From an uncultured Roseicyclus sp. (lineage in GTDB: Bacteria; Pseudomonadota; Alphaproteobacteria; Rhodobacterales; Rhodobacteraceae), in assembly GCA_947491935.1 (NCBI GenBank), contig CANLLF010000007.1, positions 1-32,238 on the forward strand: a stretch of 32,238 nt of DNA, written 5' to 3'. The notes under the pieces were generated by a model that ran no database searches, was not told the origin of the DNA, and saw only the letters and a list, made by a program, of their open reading frames with translations. A program made the position numbers and the translations under genes. This document shows, one piece after another, positions 11,480 to 20,419 of this stretch; positions within the stretch are counted from its first letter, which is position 1, and each line of letters opens with the position of its first letter.

Positions 11480-14400
11480 TCTGCTGCAATCCCGCCTTCG
11501 TCCTCCTCCGCATCCAGGAGTTCCATGTTGAGGCCCAGGCCGCGGACCTCTTTGACGAGAACGTTGAACGATTCCGGTACGCCGGCCTCGAAATTGTCCT
11601 CACCCTTCACGATCGACTCGTAGACCTTGGTCCGGCCCGCCACGTCATCCGACTTCACCGTCAGCATTTCCTGCAACGTGTAGGCGGCGCCGTAAGCTTC
11701 GAGCGCCCAGACCTCCATCTCACCGAAGCGCTGACCACCGAACTGCGCCTTACCACCCAGCGGCTGCTGCGTGACGAGGGAGTACGGCCCCGTGGAGCGG
11801 GCGTGGATCTTGTCGTCGACCAGGTGGTGCAGTTTCAGCAGGTATTTCACACCCACCGTCACCGGACGGGCGAACTTCTCACCCGTGCGCCCGTCGAACA
11901 GGTCCGACTGACCCGAGGTGGAGAACCCGGCACGCACCAGCGCGTCGTTCACATCCGCTTCCTTCGCCCCGTCGAAGACGGGCGTTGCAATCGGCACACC
12001 TTTGGTCACGTTGCCCGCCGCCTCGATCAGGCTGTCTTCGTCGCGATCCGCGAAGGCATCGTTATAGACGCCCTCGCCATAGGCGATCTTCAGGGCATCA
12101 CGCACCGGGGTCATGTCGCCAGAGCGGCGATACTCGTCCAGGGCTTCGTCGATCTGCAGACCCATGCCGCGCGCGGCCCAACCCATATGGGTTTCCAGGA
12201 TCTGGCCCACATTCATGCGCGAGGGCACACCCAGCGGGTTCAGAACGAAATCAACCGGCGTACCGTCCCCAAGGAACGGCATGTCCTCCATCGGGACCAC
12301 CTTCGAAATCACACCCTTGTTGCCGTGACGGCCGGCCATCTTGTCACCCGGCTGAAGCTTGCGCTTCACGGCAATGAAGACCTTGACCATCTTCATCACA
12401 CCCGGGGGCAGATCGTCGCCGCGGCGAACCTTCTCCACCTTGTCCTCGAACCGGTGATCCAGCGCGCGTTTCTGCGCGTCGAATTGCTGGTTCAGCGCCT
12501 CGACATGGGCGGCATCCTGTTCATCTTCCAGCGCCAGCTGCCACCACTGACCGCGGGACAGCTGATCGTCCAGAAGCTCTTCGGTGATCTCGGCATTCGC
12601 CTTCACACCTTTGGGCCCTTTGACGGCTTTCTTGCCCAGGATCATGCCGCGCAGACGGGCGTAGATGTTCCGCTCCAGGATCACCAATTCGTCGTCACGG
12701 TCACGGGCCAGGCGTTCCACCTCTTCCCGCTCGATCTGCAGTGCACGTTCGTCCTTCTCAACGCCGTGGCGGTTGAAGACACGCACTTCCACGACCGTCC
12801 CGAAATCACCCGGGGGCAACCGCAGAGACGTATCGCGAACGTCTGAGGCCTTCTCGCCGAAGATGGCGCGCAGAAGCTTCTCTTCCGGCGTCATCGGGCT
12901 TTCACCCTTCGGCGTGATCTTACCGACAAGAATGTCACCCGGCCCCACTTCGGCGCCGATATAGACGATGCCCGCCTCGTCGAGGTTGCGAAGCGCTTCC
13001 TCGCCCACGTTGGGGATGTCGCGGGTGATTTCCTCGGGCCCAAGCTTCGTGTCACGGGCGGCGACTTCGAACTCCTCGATATGGATCGAGGTGAAGACGT
13101 CATCCTTCACGATGCGCTCGGAGATCAGGATCGAGTCCTCGTAGTTGTAGCCGTTCCAGGGCATGAAGGCGACGATGACGTTCTTGCCGAGCGCCAGTTC
13201 CCCCATATCCGTCGACGGGCCGTCTGCGATGACCTCGTCTTTGCCGACCTTGTCACCCACCTTCACCAGCGGGCGCTGGTTGATGCAGGTGTTCTGGTTC
13301 GAACGCTGGAATTTCCGCAGGCGGTAGATATCCACGCCCGCATCGCCCAGTTCCAGATCCTCGGTTGCGCGCACAACGATCCGCTGTGCGTCCACCTGGT
13401 CGATGACACCGCCCCGCCGCGCCATGATGGCCGCGCCGGAATCCTTCGCCACAACCTGTTCGATGCCCGTGCCCACAAAAGGCGCATCCGCTTGCAGAAG
13501 CGGCACCGCCTGGCGTTGCATGTTCGATCCCATCAGGGCGCGGTTCGCGTCGTCGTTCTCAAGGAACGGGATCAGCGAGGCCGCCACCGAGACCAACTGC
13601 TTGGGCGACACGTCGATCAGGTCCACGCTTTCGCGCGCGTTCAGCGTGTATTCACCGGACTGGCGCGTGTTGACCATGTCGTTGACGAACTTGCCGTCTT
13701 CATCAAGGTTCGCATTCGCCTGGGCCACCGTGTGCCGCATCTCTTCGGTCGCGGACATATAGACCACGTCGTCGGAGACCTTGGCGTCTTCTACCCGGCG
13801 ATAGGGCGTTTCGATGAAGCCGTACTTGTTCACGCGGGCATAAGTCGCCAGCGAGTTGATCAGACCGATATTCGGCCCTTCCGGCGTTTCGATCGGGCAC
13901 ATGCGACCGTAGTGGGTCGGGTGCACGTCGCGCACCTCGAAACCCGCACGTTCCCGTGTCAGGCCACCCGGCCCGAGGGCCGACAGGCGACGCTTGTGCG
14001 TCACTTCCGACAGCGGGTTCGTCTGGTCCATGAACTGCGACAGCTGCGAGGAGCCGAAGAATTCACGCACGGCCGCCGCTGCCGGTTTGGCGTTGATCAG
14101 GTCCTGCGGCATCACCGTGTCGATCTCGACCGACGACATACGCTCCTTGATGGCACGCTCCATGCGGAGCAGACCCACGCGGTACTGGTTCTCCATCAAC
14201 TCACCGACCGAACGGACACGGCGGTTGCCGAGGTGGTCGATATCGTCGATGTCGCCGCGGCCATCGCGCAACTCAACCAGCGCCTTGATGCAGGAGATGA
14301 TGTCTTCCTTGCGCAGCGTGCGCATGGTGTCTTCCGCGTCCAGATCGAGACGCATGTTCATCTTCACGCGGCCCACGGCGGACAGGTCATAGCGCTCACT

Positions 14401-15633
14401 GTCGAAGAACAGCTGGTCGAACAGGGTCGAGGCAGCCTCAACGGTGGGCGGCTCACCCGGGCGCATGACGCGGTAGATATCCATCAGCGCGGTTTCGCGG
14501 TTCAGGTTCTTGTCCGCCGCCATCGTGTTGCGCATGTACGGCCCAACCGTGACGTTATCGATGTCGAGCACCGGGATCTCGGTGATGCCCGCGTCGATCA
14601 GCTCCTTGAGCGTCCCGCCGGTCACTTCACCTTCCTTGTCCAGCTCCCACGTCAGCTCATCCCCGGCTTCGACATAAATCGCGCCGGTTTCTTCGTTGAT
14701 GATGTCCTTGGCAGCGAAGCGGCCGATGATGCCGTCAAACGGCACCAGCAGATTCTCGATCTTGCCCTCGTCGACCCATTTCTTCACCGCGCGCGGCGTC
14801 ACCTTCTTGCCCGCCTCGGCGATGACTTCACCGGTCTTGGCATCCACCAGATCAGAGGTCGGGCGGGTGCCGCGCACGCGCTCGGGGAAGAACTTGGTGG
14901 CCCAACCCTTGTTCTTCACCATCTTGAACGTGACGGTGTCGTAATAGGCATCCATGATGCCTTCCTGGTCGAGACCGAGCGAATAGAGCAGCGTCGTCAC
15001 CGGCAGTTTCCGGCGGCGGTCGATGCGGGCGAACACGATGTCCTTGGCGTCAAACTCGAAGTCGAGCCACGAGCCGCGATAGGGAATGATGCGGCAGGCG
15101 AACAGGAGTTTGCCGGAGGAGTGGGTCTTGCCCTTGTCGTGGTCAAAGAACACGCCGGGGGAGCGGTGCATCTGGGACACGATCACACGCTCGGTGCCGT
15201 TCACGATGAACGTCCCGTTCGGCGTCATCAGGGGCATGTCGCCCATGAACACGTCCTGTTCCTTGATGTCCTTCACGGATTTCGCGCCGGTATCCTCGTC
15301 GATATCGAACACGATCAGCCGCAGCGTCACCTTCAGCGGCGCGGCATAGGTCAGGTCACGCTGCTGACATTCCTCAACGTCGAATTTCGGCTGCTCAAGC
15401 TCGTATTTCACGAACTCCAGAACGGCAGTTTCATTGAAATCCTTGATCGGGAAAACCGACTGGAAGACACCCTTGATGCCTTCTCCGTCCATCGGCTCCA
15501 GCTGGTCGCCGGATTTCAGGAACAGGTCGTAGGACGACTTCTGAACCTCGATCAGGTTCGGCATTTCCAGCACTTCGCGGATTTTGCCGTAGAATTTGCG
15601 GATACGTTTCTGGCCTGCGTAGGTCTGCGCCAT
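11476..15633 (-). CDS. rpoB: RNA polymerase beta subunit
   Basis: Second-largest RNA polymerase subunit, 1385 residues from the ATG at 15633. I chose this start over a GTG four codons upstream because the protein then begins [18 protein letters not shown] as in related bacteria and because GAAAGG is well spaced only from this ATG. The rifampicin region [12 protein letters not shown]...[14 protein letters not shown] is wild type: Asp536, His546 and Ser551 match E. coli Asp516, His526 and Ser531. The [11 protein letters not shown]-type and GRHGNKGV catalytic-region segments and the C-terminal [10 protein letters not shown] are present. The stop overlaps the next gene by 4 bp. Confidence 0.99.
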   Translation of the reverse strand: MAQTYAGQKRIRKFYGKIREVLEMPNLIEVQKSSYDLFLKSGDQLEPMDGEGIKGVFQSVFPIKDFNETAVLEFVKYELEQPKFDVEECQQRDLTYAAPLKVTLRLIVFDIDEDTGAKSVKDIKEQDVFMGDMPLMTPNGTFIVNGTERVIVSQMHRSPGVFFDHDKGKTHSSGKLLFACRIIPYRGSWLDFEFDAKDIVFARIDRRRKLPVTTLLYSLGLDQEGIMDAYYDTVTFKMVKNKGWATKFFPERVRGTRPTSDLVDAKTGEVIAEAGKKVTPRAVKKWVDEGKIENLLVPFDGIIGRFAAKDIINEETGAIYVEAGDELTWELDKEGEVTGGTLKELIDAGITEIPVLDIDNVTVGPYMRNTMAADKNLNRETALMDIYRVMRPGEPPTVEAASTLFDQLFFDSERYDLSAVGRVKMNMRLDLDAEDTMRTLRKEDIISCIKALVELRDGRGDIDDIDHLGNRRVRSVGELMENQYRVGLLRMERAIKERMSSVEIDTVMPQDLINAKPAAAAVREFFGSSQLSQFMDQTNPLSEVTHKRRLSALGPGGLTRERAGFEVRDVHPTHYGRMCPIETPEGPNIGLINSLATYARVNKYGFIETPYRRVEDAKVSDDVVYMSATEEMRHTVAQANANLDEDGKFVNDMVNTRQSGEYTLNARESVDLIDVSPKQLVSVAASLIPFLENDDANRALMGSNMQRQAVPLLQADAPFVGTGIEQVVAKDSGAAIMARRGGVIDQVDAQRIVVRATEDLELGDAGVDIYRLRKFQRSNQNTCINQRPLVKVGDKVGKDEVIADGPSTDMGELALGKNVIVAFMPWNGYNYEDSILISERIVKDDVFTSIHIEEFEVAARDTKLGPEEITRDIPNVGEEALRNLDEAGIVYIGAEVGPGDILVGKITPKGESPMTPEEKLLRAIFGEKASDVRDTSLRLPPGDFGTVVEVRVFNRHGVEKDERALQIEREEVERLARDRDDELVILERNIYARLRGMILGKKAVKGPKGVKANAEITEELLDDQLSRGQWWQLALEDEQDAAHVEALNQQFDAQKRALDHRFEDKVEKVRRGDDLPPGVMKMVKVFIAVKRKLQPGDKMAGRHGNKGVISKVVPMEDMPFLGDGTPVDFVLNPLGVPSRMNVGQILETHMGWAARGMGLQIDEALDEYRRSGDMTPVRDALKIAYGEGVYNDAFADRDEDSLIEAAGNVTKGVPIATPVFDGAKEADVNDALVRAGFSTSGQSDLFDGRTGEKFARPVTVGVKYLLKLHHLVDDKIHARSTGPYSLVTQQPLGGKAQFGGQRFGEMEVWALEAYGAAYTLQEMLTVKSDDVAGRTKVYESIVKGEDNFEAGVPESFNVLVKEVRGLGLNMELLDAEEDEGGIAAE

Positions 15634-15764
15634 GTGCGATCGCACCTTTCGTTTCTCGCGCCTCCCTTACACCGGCGGGGCCTCGGTGCAGGGCAGCAAG
15701 AAAATAAGACGTAACGGATCAATCTGTCTGCCGTCCCACCGGCAAAGCCCGACCCTCTTGTCAC

Positions 15765-15806
15765 CGTCTTGGAAAACGCCTTTCCGATAAGGCCCTTGCC
15801 AAGACG
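15765..15806 (-). other. Long imperfect hairpin in the rplL-rpoB spacer
   Basis: Outer arms CGTCTTGG/CCAAGACG (15765-15772 and 15799-15806) enclose inner arms GCCTT/AAGGC. The RNA would be an extended, interrupted stem of the kind cut by RNase III. In E. coli the rplL-rpoB spacer holds an attenuator and an RNase III site; a similar role here is inference. Confidence 0.45.
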
Positions 15807-15843
15807 TGTCCCCGCCACAGACACATTCGCTTAAGACGCGGAC

Positions 15844-15874
15844 GGCTGGACCCGGATTTGCTCCGGGCCCAGCC
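15844..15874 (-). other. 13-bp hairpin in the rplL-rpoB spacer
   Basis: A 13-bp stem with a single mismatch (GGCTGGACCCGGA pairing with TCCGGGCCCAGCC) and a 5-nt loop. No T run follows on the minus strand, so it is more likely a partial attenuator or mRNA-stability element than a full terminator. It sits about 40 bp after the rplL stop, where the ratio of L7/L12 to RNA polymerase is normally set. Confidence 0.55.
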
Positions 15875-15911
15875 ATGTTCTTCCCCCACGCTCGCGGGGT
15901 GTTTCGGCAAA

Positions 15912-16289
15912 TTAGGCCAGCTCGACCTCGGCGCCAGCTGCTTCCAGCTTGGCTTTGACTTCCTCGGCTTCGGCTTTGTCGACGCCTTCCTTGATCTTGC
16001 CACCGGCTTCGACCAGATCCTTGGCTTCTTTCAGGCCCAGGCCGGTGATGCCGCGAACTTCCTTGATCACGTTGATCTTGGAGGCGCCGGCGTTCTTCAG
16101 AACAACGTCAAACTCGGTTTGCTCTTCCGCAGCTGCGCCACCGGCATCGCCGCCAGCACCAGCCATCATCACAGCGCCGCCAGCGGCGGGCTCGATGCCG
16201 TACTCATCCTTGAGGATGGTTTTCAGTTCCTGTGCTTCGAGGAGGGTCAGGCCCACAATCTCTTCAGCAAGTTTTTTCAGATCAGCCAT
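15912..16289 (-). CDS. rplL: 50S ribosomal protein L7/L12
   Basis: Stalk protein of the large subunit, present in several copies per ribosome, which recruits translation factors and stimulates their GTPase activity. The 125-residue product has the N-terminal dimerisation and L10-binding part ([21 protein letters not shown]), an Ala/Gly-rich hinge around residues 38-55, and the factor-binding C-terminal domain with [23 protein letters not shown]. It starts at the ATG at 16289, 63 bp after rplJ; the ribosome binding site is weak, which may reflect coupling to rplJ. A 278-bp structured spacer separates it from rpoB. Confidence 0.98.
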   Translation of the reverse strand: MADLKKLAEEIVGLTLLEAQELKTILKDEYGIEPAAGGAVMMAGAGGDAGGAAAEEQTEFDVVLKNAGASKINVIKEVRGITGLGLKEAKDLVEAGGKIKEGVDKAEAEEVKAKLEAAGAEVELA

Positions 16290-16352
16290 TTTTCAGGTTC
16301 CGTATGTAGGTATGGGTTCCAACGCCGCAAGGGGCGGGTCTCAAGTCGGTGC

Positions 16353-16865
16353 TTACGCCGCCTTCTCTTCGATGGTCGAAAGGATGGAAGCGATATTCGA
16401 AGCAGGCGCGCCAATGGCCCCGGCGATGTTTGCGGCAGGTGCGCCGATGCAGCCAGCGATGGAGGCAATAAGCTCCTCGCGCGACGGCATCTTTGCGACG
16501 GCCTTCACACCATCGATATCCAGAATGTTCTCGCCCATCGCGCCGCCGAGAATGACGTATTTGTCATTGTCTTTGGCGAAGTCGTCCGCAGCCTTGGCAG
16601 CCGCGACCGGATCTTCGGAATAGGCAAGAACAGTCATGCCCCCCATCAGGTCGGCGATGCCAGCGGCAGGCGTTCCCTCAAGGGCGATCTTGGCGAGCTT
16701 GTTCTTGGCGACACGCACGGATCCGCCCGCGTCGCGAACGCGACCGCGCAGATCCTGCATCTCTGCAACCGTGAGGCCCTGGTAATGTGCAACTACCACG
16801 ACGCCAGAGCTTTCAAAGATCTGGCCGAGTTCCTCGACCACTTTCTCTTTCTGGGCTCTATCCAC
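16353..16865 (-). CDS. rplJ: 50S ribosomal protein L10
   Basis: L10 anchors the L7/L12 dimers to the large subunit and in many bacteria represses its own operon by binding the leader. The 170-residue protein runs from a GTG start at 16865 ([17 protein letters not shown]) to [12 protein letters not shown] chose this GTG because GGAG stands 8 bases upstream and the sequence then matches the usual L10 N-terminus; further upstream in-frame codons encode unrelated sequence. The C-terminal Ala-rich helix is where L7/L12 dimers bind. A long structured leader precedes it. Confidence 0.97.
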   Translation of the reverse strand: MDRAQKEKVVEELGQIFESSGVVVVAHYQGLTVAEMQDLRGRVRDAGGSVRVAKNKLAKIALEGTPAAGIADLMGGMTVLAYSEDPVAAAKAADDFAKDNDKYVILGGAMGENILDIDGVKAVAKMPSREELIASIAGCIGAPAANIAGAIGAPASNIASILSTIEEKAA

Positions 16866-16881
16866 AGGTTTACTCCAGTTT

Positions 16882-16960
16882 GGCGGGTCTCCCCGCCGGC
16901 TCAATGAACCGGATCGCTCCGGCGGTTTTGGTCCGTATTGCAACGGAACCCCACACCGCC
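16882..16960 (-). promoter_or_regulatory. Structured rplJ leader, proximal hairpins
   Basis: Just upstream of the rplJ ribosome binding site the RNA can form three hairpins in a row. One is a perfect 6-bp stem closed by a GAGA tetraloop (16882-16897); one is CCGGTTC/GAGCCGG with one G-U pair (about 16896-16912); one is a longer stem at 16921-16960 with outer GGCGGT/ACCGCC and inner CCGT/ACGG arms. This fits an L10-L7/L12 autoregulatory leader, which is known for the family, but I could not match the published consensus by eye. Confidence 0.5.
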
Positions 16961-17051
16961 AAGCGCTCAAACGGATCCGAGCCCTCAAACACATGTCTGA
17001 TCCCGTCTCAGGCAGGAATTATCGTGGCTGGATTGCCCCGACCCACCGTCT

Positions 17052-17091
17052 CGGACGAAACGCAAAAGAGCGTCCGACGAATCGCACGCTC
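17052..17091 (-). promoter_or_regulatory. Candidate attenuator: two competing hairpins in the rplJ leader
   Basis: On the minus strand GAGCGT (17091-17086) can pair with ACGCTC (17073-17068), and this stem is followed directly by TTTT, giving a weak terminator. The same 3' arm overlaps CGGACG (17076-17071), which can instead pair with CGTCCG (17057-17052) further downstream. The two folds share three bases and exclude each other. This looks like a terminator/antiterminator pair, but the stems are only 6 bp. Confidence 0.4.
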
Positions 17092-17104
17092 TATTGCAGG
17101 GGCT

Positions 17105-17136
17105 CAACTAAACGGGTTGGTCCAAAATGCCAACCC
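17105..17136 (-). promoter_or_regulatory. Inverted repeat with possible rplJ promoter
   Basis: Within the 318-bp gene-free stretch 16866-17183, a perfect 7-bp inverted repeat GGGTTGG/CCAACCC (17114-17136) overlaps a possible promoter: TTGGCA (17133-17128), 17 bp, TAGTTG (17110-17105). The -10 is poor. The repeat could equally be a weak terminator for the small gene ending at 17184. The rest of this stretch is the rplJ leader described separately. Confidence 0.3.
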
Positions 17137-17183
17137 CCAAGCGTGAAATAGTCGCGCGATTTCTACCGCGCTCACGCCCGCCT

Positions 17184-17372
17184 TCAGCGGGTGTAGATCG
17201 ACAAGAAGCGCGGCACGAATGTGGTGGGTCCGGCGGGCTGTGGCGCGGGGGCGGGCACAGTCGTGGAGGGGGTTGTCGGGTTCGGGGTGCTGGACCCGCC
17301 CGCCATCGCCACCGGGGCCGCGCCTGCTGCAAGACCTGCCACAAGCAGCGCGCCTTTGATCATTGAGGTCAT
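17184..17372 (-). CDS. Small proline-rich exported protein
   Basis: A 62-residue protein of unknown function. Residues 1-24 (MTSMIKGALLVAGLAAGAAP to VAMA) look like a Sec signal peptide. The mature part is short, rich in Pro and Thr (PTTPSTTVPAPAPQPAGP) and ends FLSIYTR. I accept it as a gene despite its size because AAGGAG stands 7 bases before the ATG at 17372 and because it follows the outer-membrane-like gene by only 19 bp, making a two-gene unit. The low-complexity mature region suggests a flexible periplasmic or surface peptide. It is not a classical lipoprotein, as no Cys follows the signal. Confidence 0.6.
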   Translation of the reverse strand: MTSMIKGALLVAGLAAGAAPVAMAGGSSTPNPTTPSTTVPAPAPQPAGPTTFVPRFLSIYTR

Positions 17373-17391
17373 ACTCGTTCTCCTTTACCCG

Positions 17392-18201
17392 TCAAAAACT
17401 GTAGGCGATCGTTGCAGTCATCTGCTGGCGATCCGTATTGTCCGAAATGTCGAAAATCCCGGCCGACAGGCTGATCCCGTCCAGTTGCGGGATGCGCAGG
17501 ACCGCGCCTGCGTTCATCTGCGTGGCCGTGCCCGAAACGCTGATCGACAGGGTTGGAGTGATCCCCGCACCCAACCCGTAGAACACGCCATCCTCCACCC
17601 GGCCCGACCCGTCATCTGCCAGCGTGGTCCGGTTGCCGTAACCGAAGGTCGCCTGCAGGGGGATCTCCGCCGACCCCGCCCCAAGCGCGGCCAGATGCGA
17701 GACATAAACGGCATAGGATTCACCGTCCGCCGTGGCATCGCCCCAGCCTCCAAGGCCAAGCGCGGATGCTCCGACGAACGTGGCGGAGCGATCCGTCGCA
17801 CCCAGCAAACGCGAAGCGCTGATGTTGAAGCTGCCGCTGTCTCCGAACGGGTCAAGCCCGGTGACCACGACGCCAAGCGACACGCTGATGCCATCGACGG
17901 GGTTGCCGAACGTATACCCCGCCGCCACGTCCCCATCGCCATCGCTTCCGGAAATGCCGTTGCGCGGGGTGGCGTAGGTCAACGCCGCATAGCCCGTGCC
18001 GCCCGCCGGGGCCACGGCTGAAGCGGCGCCGAAGATCGACGGGAAGGCCAGCTCCGCCTCAGCTCGTTCGGGCGTGGCCGCCAATTGGCCGAGATCGGTG
18101 GTGTTGGTCGATTGCGCCACAGCCTGCCCGACAAATGCCACGACACACAGCACCGCCAGCGGCGCGGATCGGGGCGTTCGACTTATCGGGATATTGGACA
18201 T
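17392..18201 (-). CDS. Putative outer-membrane beta-barrel-like protein
   Basis: A 269-residue exported protein of unknown function. The N-terminus (basic RTPRSAP, then LAVLCVVAFVGQAVAQ) is a signal peptide with a likely cut near residue 29. The mature chain alternates short strands rich in Gly, Ser and aromatic residues with acidic turns (GSDGDGDVAAGYTF, GLGAGITPTLSISVSG) and ends in MTATIAYSF. A C-terminal Phe preceded by alternating hydrophobic residues is the usual sorting signal of outer-membrane barrels. It starts at the ATG at 18201 with a weak ribosome binding site downstream of an AT-rich promoter region. It stands between rplA and rplJ, where relatives usually have no gene. Confidence 0.65.
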   Translation of the reverse strand: MSNIPISRTPRSAPLAVLCVVAFVGQAVAQSTNTTDLGQLAATPERAEAELAFPSIFGAASAVAPAGGTGYAALTYATPRNGISGSDGDGDVAAGYTFGNPVDGISVSLGVVVTGLDPFGDSGSFNISASRLLGATDRSATFVGASALGLGGWGDATADGESYAVYVSHLAALGAGSAEIPLQATFGYGNRTTLADDGSGRVEDGVFYGLGAGITPTLSISVSGTATQMNAGAVLRIPQLDGISLSAGIFDISDNTDRQQMTATIAYSF

Positions 18202-18255
18202 GATTGGCCTGCCGAAATCAAAGGTATGCTTTCCATTCTGGCAGCTGGAACCCTC

Positions 18256-18283
18256 AATTTATCGCCTAAAGTTTTATTATCAA
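18256..18283 (-). promoter_or_regulatory. Predicted promoter of the outer-membrane-like gene
   Basis: TTGATA (18283-18278), 16 bp, TAAATT (18261-18256) on the minus strand, in an AT-rich stretch that stands out from the GC-rich surroundings. It would start about 48 nt before the ATG at 18201 and lies after the rplA terminator, so this pair of genes is transcribed on its own. Confidence 0.55.
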
Positions 18284-18312
18284 CCCAGTGATTGTCTTCA
18301 TGATTAATACGT

Positions 18313-18340
18313 AAAAAGGGCGGGCATTTCTGCCCGCCCC
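18313..18340 (-). terminator. Intrinsic terminator after rplA
   Basis: A perfect 9-bp stem GGGCGGGCA/TGCCCGCCC closed by a GAAA tetraloop and followed on the minus strand by TTTTT. It lies about 30 bp past the rplA stop and separates the rplKA transcript from the genes downstream. Confidence 0.93.
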
Positions 18341-18368
18341 TTGTCTAGGTCGCCCGTGAAAATACGGC

Positions 18369-19067
18369 TCAGTTGCCGGTTGCGTTTTCCACGTTGATCG
18401 ACACGCCTGGCCCCATGGTGGAGCTGAGCGAGACCTTTTTCATGTAGGTGCCTTTGGAGCCCGTCGGCTTGGCCTTGGACACCGCATCCACGAAGGCGCG
18501 GACGTTTTCGACCAGCTTGCCCTCGTCGAAGGAGGCCTTGCCGATACCGGCATGGACCACGCCGGCCTTCTCGGCCTTGAACTGCACCTGGCCGCCCTTG
18601 GCCGCTTCCACGGCCTCTTTGACATCCATGGTCACCGTGCCGACCTTGGGGTTCGGCATCAGATTGCGGGGGCCAAGCACCTTACCCAGACGGCCCACGA
18701 TGGGCATCATGTCCGGCGTCGCGATGCAGCGATCAAACTCGATCGTGCCGCCTTGAACGGTTTCCATCAGGTCCTCGGCGCCGACGATATCCGCGCCTGC
18801 GGCCTGTGCTTCCTCGGCCTTCGGGCCACGGGCGAACACGGCCACGCGGACCGATTTGCCGGTGCCGTTGGGCAGGTTCACCGTGCCGCGGACCATCTGG
18901 TCGGCGTGGCGCGGATCAACACCCAGGTTCATCGAGATCTCGATGCTCTCGTCGAACTTGGCCTTGGCATTGCCCTTGACCAGCGCCACGGCCTCTTCGA
19001 CGGTGACGTCTTCTTTGCCTTCAAAGGCCGCGCGTGCGGCGGTCAGGCGTTTTCCCATCTTACCCAT
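18369..19067 (-). CDS. rplA: 50S ribosomal protein L1
   Basis: L1 forms the mobile stalk near the E site and helps release deacylated tRNA; in many bacteria it also represses its own rplKA mRNA. The 232-residue product has normal length and family blocks: [21 protein letters not shown], the [16 protein letters not shown] segment, [24 protein letters not shown], and the C-terminal [17 protein letters not shown]. The ATG at 19067 follows AAGGGA at good spacing, 5 bp after rplK. A strong terminator follows, which splits rplKA from rplJL. Confidence 0.98.
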   Translation of the reverse strand: MGKMGKRLTAARAAFEGKEDVTVEEAVALVKGNAKAKFDESIEISMNLGVDPRHADQMVRGTVNLPNGTGKSVRVAVFARGPKAEEAQAAGADIVGAEDLMETVQGGTIEFDRCIATPDMMPIVGRLGKVLGPRNLMPNPKVGTVTMDVKEAVEAAKGGQVQFKAEKAGVVHAGIGKASFDEGKLVENVRAFVDAVSKAKPTGSKGTYMKKVSLSSTMGPGVSINVENATGN

Positions 19068-19072
19068 GGCGG

Positions 19073-19525
19073 TTATCCCTTCACCTCGATGCCCATCGAC
19101 TTGGCGGAACCAAGGATGATCTTCATTGCCGCTTCCACGTCATTCGCGCTGAGGTCCACCATCTTGGCTTCCGCGATCTCACGCAGCTGCTTGGGGGTGA
19201 TCGACGCCACGGTTTCGCGGCCGGGGTTTTCGGCACCGCGCGGGCGGTTCCGCTTGCCGACATTCTTCATGCCGGCGGCCTTCTTCAGGTAATAGGACGC
19301 AGGCGGCGTCTTGATATCCATGGTGAAGGACTTGTCCTGGTAATACGTGATTACCGTGGGGCACGGCGCGCCCTGCTCCATCTCCTGCGTCTTGGCGTTG
19401 AACGCCTTGCAGAATTCCATGATGTTGATGCCGCGCTGACCCAGCGCCGGGCCCACGGGGGGCGACGGGTTCGCCTGACCTGCGGGGATTTGCAGCTTCA
19501 TGCTGCCAACGAGTTTCTTGGCCAT
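19073..19525 (-). CDS. rplK: 50S ribosomal protein L11
   Basis: L11 binds the GTPase-associated region of 23S rRNA and is needed for RelA activation. The 150-residue product has the N-terminal [34 protein letters not shown] block with the proline-rich hinge, the linker, and the rRNA-binding C-terminal domain ([20 protein letters not shown]). The ATG at 19525 has an excellent AAGGAGAGG site. It is the first gene of the rplKA pair. In close relatives nusG normally stands just upstream; here almost 9 kb of other genes intervene. Confidence 0.98.
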   Translation of the reverse strand: MAKKLVGSMKLQIPAGQANPSPPVGPALGQRGINIMEFCKAFNAKTQEMEQGAPCPTVITYYQDKSFTMDIKTPPASYYLKKAAGMKNVGKRNRPRGAENPGRETVASITPKQLREIAEAKMVDLSANDVEAAMKIILGSAKSMGIEVKG

Positions 19526-19778
19526 CTGGCCTCTCCTTTTCTACCAACAGCCCTTCGACGCGTCTCAGGGCCTTTGTGGCCGTGGTCTGGTTTGCGCCTC
19601 GCGTGGCGCGCGCCTCCCACGGGTCAGGGTATCGCATGCGATGCCCGAACGAAGGCCGCCCTTTAGGACGGATCGGACGGCGAGGCAAACGGAATCTGGC
19701 GCGCCAGGAGTATCAAGGTCGATCACTGGAACTAAGGCCCTGACACAAAATGCGCGGCCGTCGCCCTCTGACGCCGCG
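19526..19778 (-). other. rplK upstream region without a clear promoter
   Basis: A 253-bp stretch between the VOC gene stop and rplK. It contains a 12-bp perfect palindrome ATCGCATGCGAT at 19631-19642, extendable to 18 bp with one mismatch, which could be a leader hairpin. A TTGATA is present on the minus strand but has no acceptable -10, so I cannot place the promoter. No gene is seen. Confidence 0.4.
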
Positions 19779-20195
19779 CTATCCGTCTCGTCCGGGCTCA
19801 TTCGGATCGCTGGAAAACAAGGCGATCTTGTTGCCTTGAGGGTCGCGAAGATAGCCGACGTAGAAATGCGGCCCATAGGACGCGCGGAAGCCCGGCTGGC
19901 CCTCGTCAGACCCGCCCGCGGCAAGGGCGGCCGCATGCAGATCGCGCACCTGTTTCTGGCTGCGCGCCTCGAATGCAATCATGGCACCGTTTCCGGCCGA
20001 GGCCGGACGTCCATCGAAGGTGGGTTTGACGTAGAAATCCGGCTGAACGGGAGATTGGCCCGGTTCCACGGGCAGCACATAGCTCAGGCCCTCGGGCCCC
20101 TCCTCCAACCCGTACCCAAGCGCTGGCAGAAACGCCGCGTAAAACCGTTTGGCGCGCGCGATGTCATCGGCGCCGACAGTGACATAGGCGATCAT
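19779..20195 (-). CDS. VOC-family protein
   Basis: A 138-residue VOC-fold protein, unrelated in detail to the one at 6447-6806. It begins MIAYVTVGADDIARAKRFYAAFL, followed by a variable middle (DFYVKPTFDGRPASAGNGAMIAFEA), the helix QVRDLHAAALAAGG, and ends with PHFYVGYLRDPQGNKIALFS, the typical last strand. The function could be a small-molecule lyase, dioxygenase or binding protein; none can be chosen. I use the ATG at 20195 since AAGGA is 9 bases upstream, whereas an ATG three codons earlier abuts that site. It lies between the exchanger gene and rplK. Confidence 0.75.
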   Translation of the reverse strand: MIAYVTVGADDIARAKRFYAAFLPALGYGLEEGPEGLSYVLPVEPGQSPVQPDFYVKPTFDGRPASAGNGAMIAFEARSQKQVRDLHAAALAAGGSDEGQPGFRASYGPHFYVGYLRDPQGNKIALFSSDPNEPGRDG

Positions 20196-20296
20196 GCTGC
20201 ACATTCCTTTCCGGACGTCTGGCGGTGCACCGCTGTTCCCGCATCGTCCCGGGCCAACGCATTGGCCCGCTCAACCAACGCCGCATGATCGACCAT
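20192..20296 (-). CDS. Possible 34-codon ORF overlapping the VOC start
   Basis: A short ORF (MVDHAALVERANALARDDAG, then 14 more residues) ends in a TGA that overlaps the VOC ATG as ATGA. Such overlaps usually mean translational coupling, so this may be a leader peptide. Against it, its own ribosome binding site is weak, the sequence resembles nothing I know, and open frames are common in DNA this GC-rich. The same stretch holds a perfect 7-bp hairpin with a UGCG loop (20251-20268). Confidence 0.25.
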   Translation of the reverse strand: MVDHAALVERANALARDDAGTAVHRQTSGKECAA

Positions 20297-20419
20297 TTTG
20301 GCCTGTCGCCGCAAGCGACGCGACGGCGTCGGTCGGCCGCGGCCCATCCAGGCTCCGTTCCGGGCGCCGCGACCGGGGGGGTCCAGCCGAACGCGCGTCC
20401 GCCGTCATTGGTGCGCCCG

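Noticed and set aside
15634-15643. TGCGATCGCA palindrome just upstream of rpoB as an operator
   Set aside because: It lies between the ribosome binding site and the start codon and is a single short palindrome with no partner site, so chance is likely.
13081-15714. 877-codon plus-strand open frame opposite rpoB
   Set aside because: Antisense shadow of rpoB; composition is typical of reversed coding sequence.
20222-20268. Palindrome GCGGTGCACCGC and the hairpin at 20251-20268 as a terminator of the six-gene operon
   Set aside because: Neither is followed by a T run on the minus strand, and they lie more than 150 bp past the last stop.
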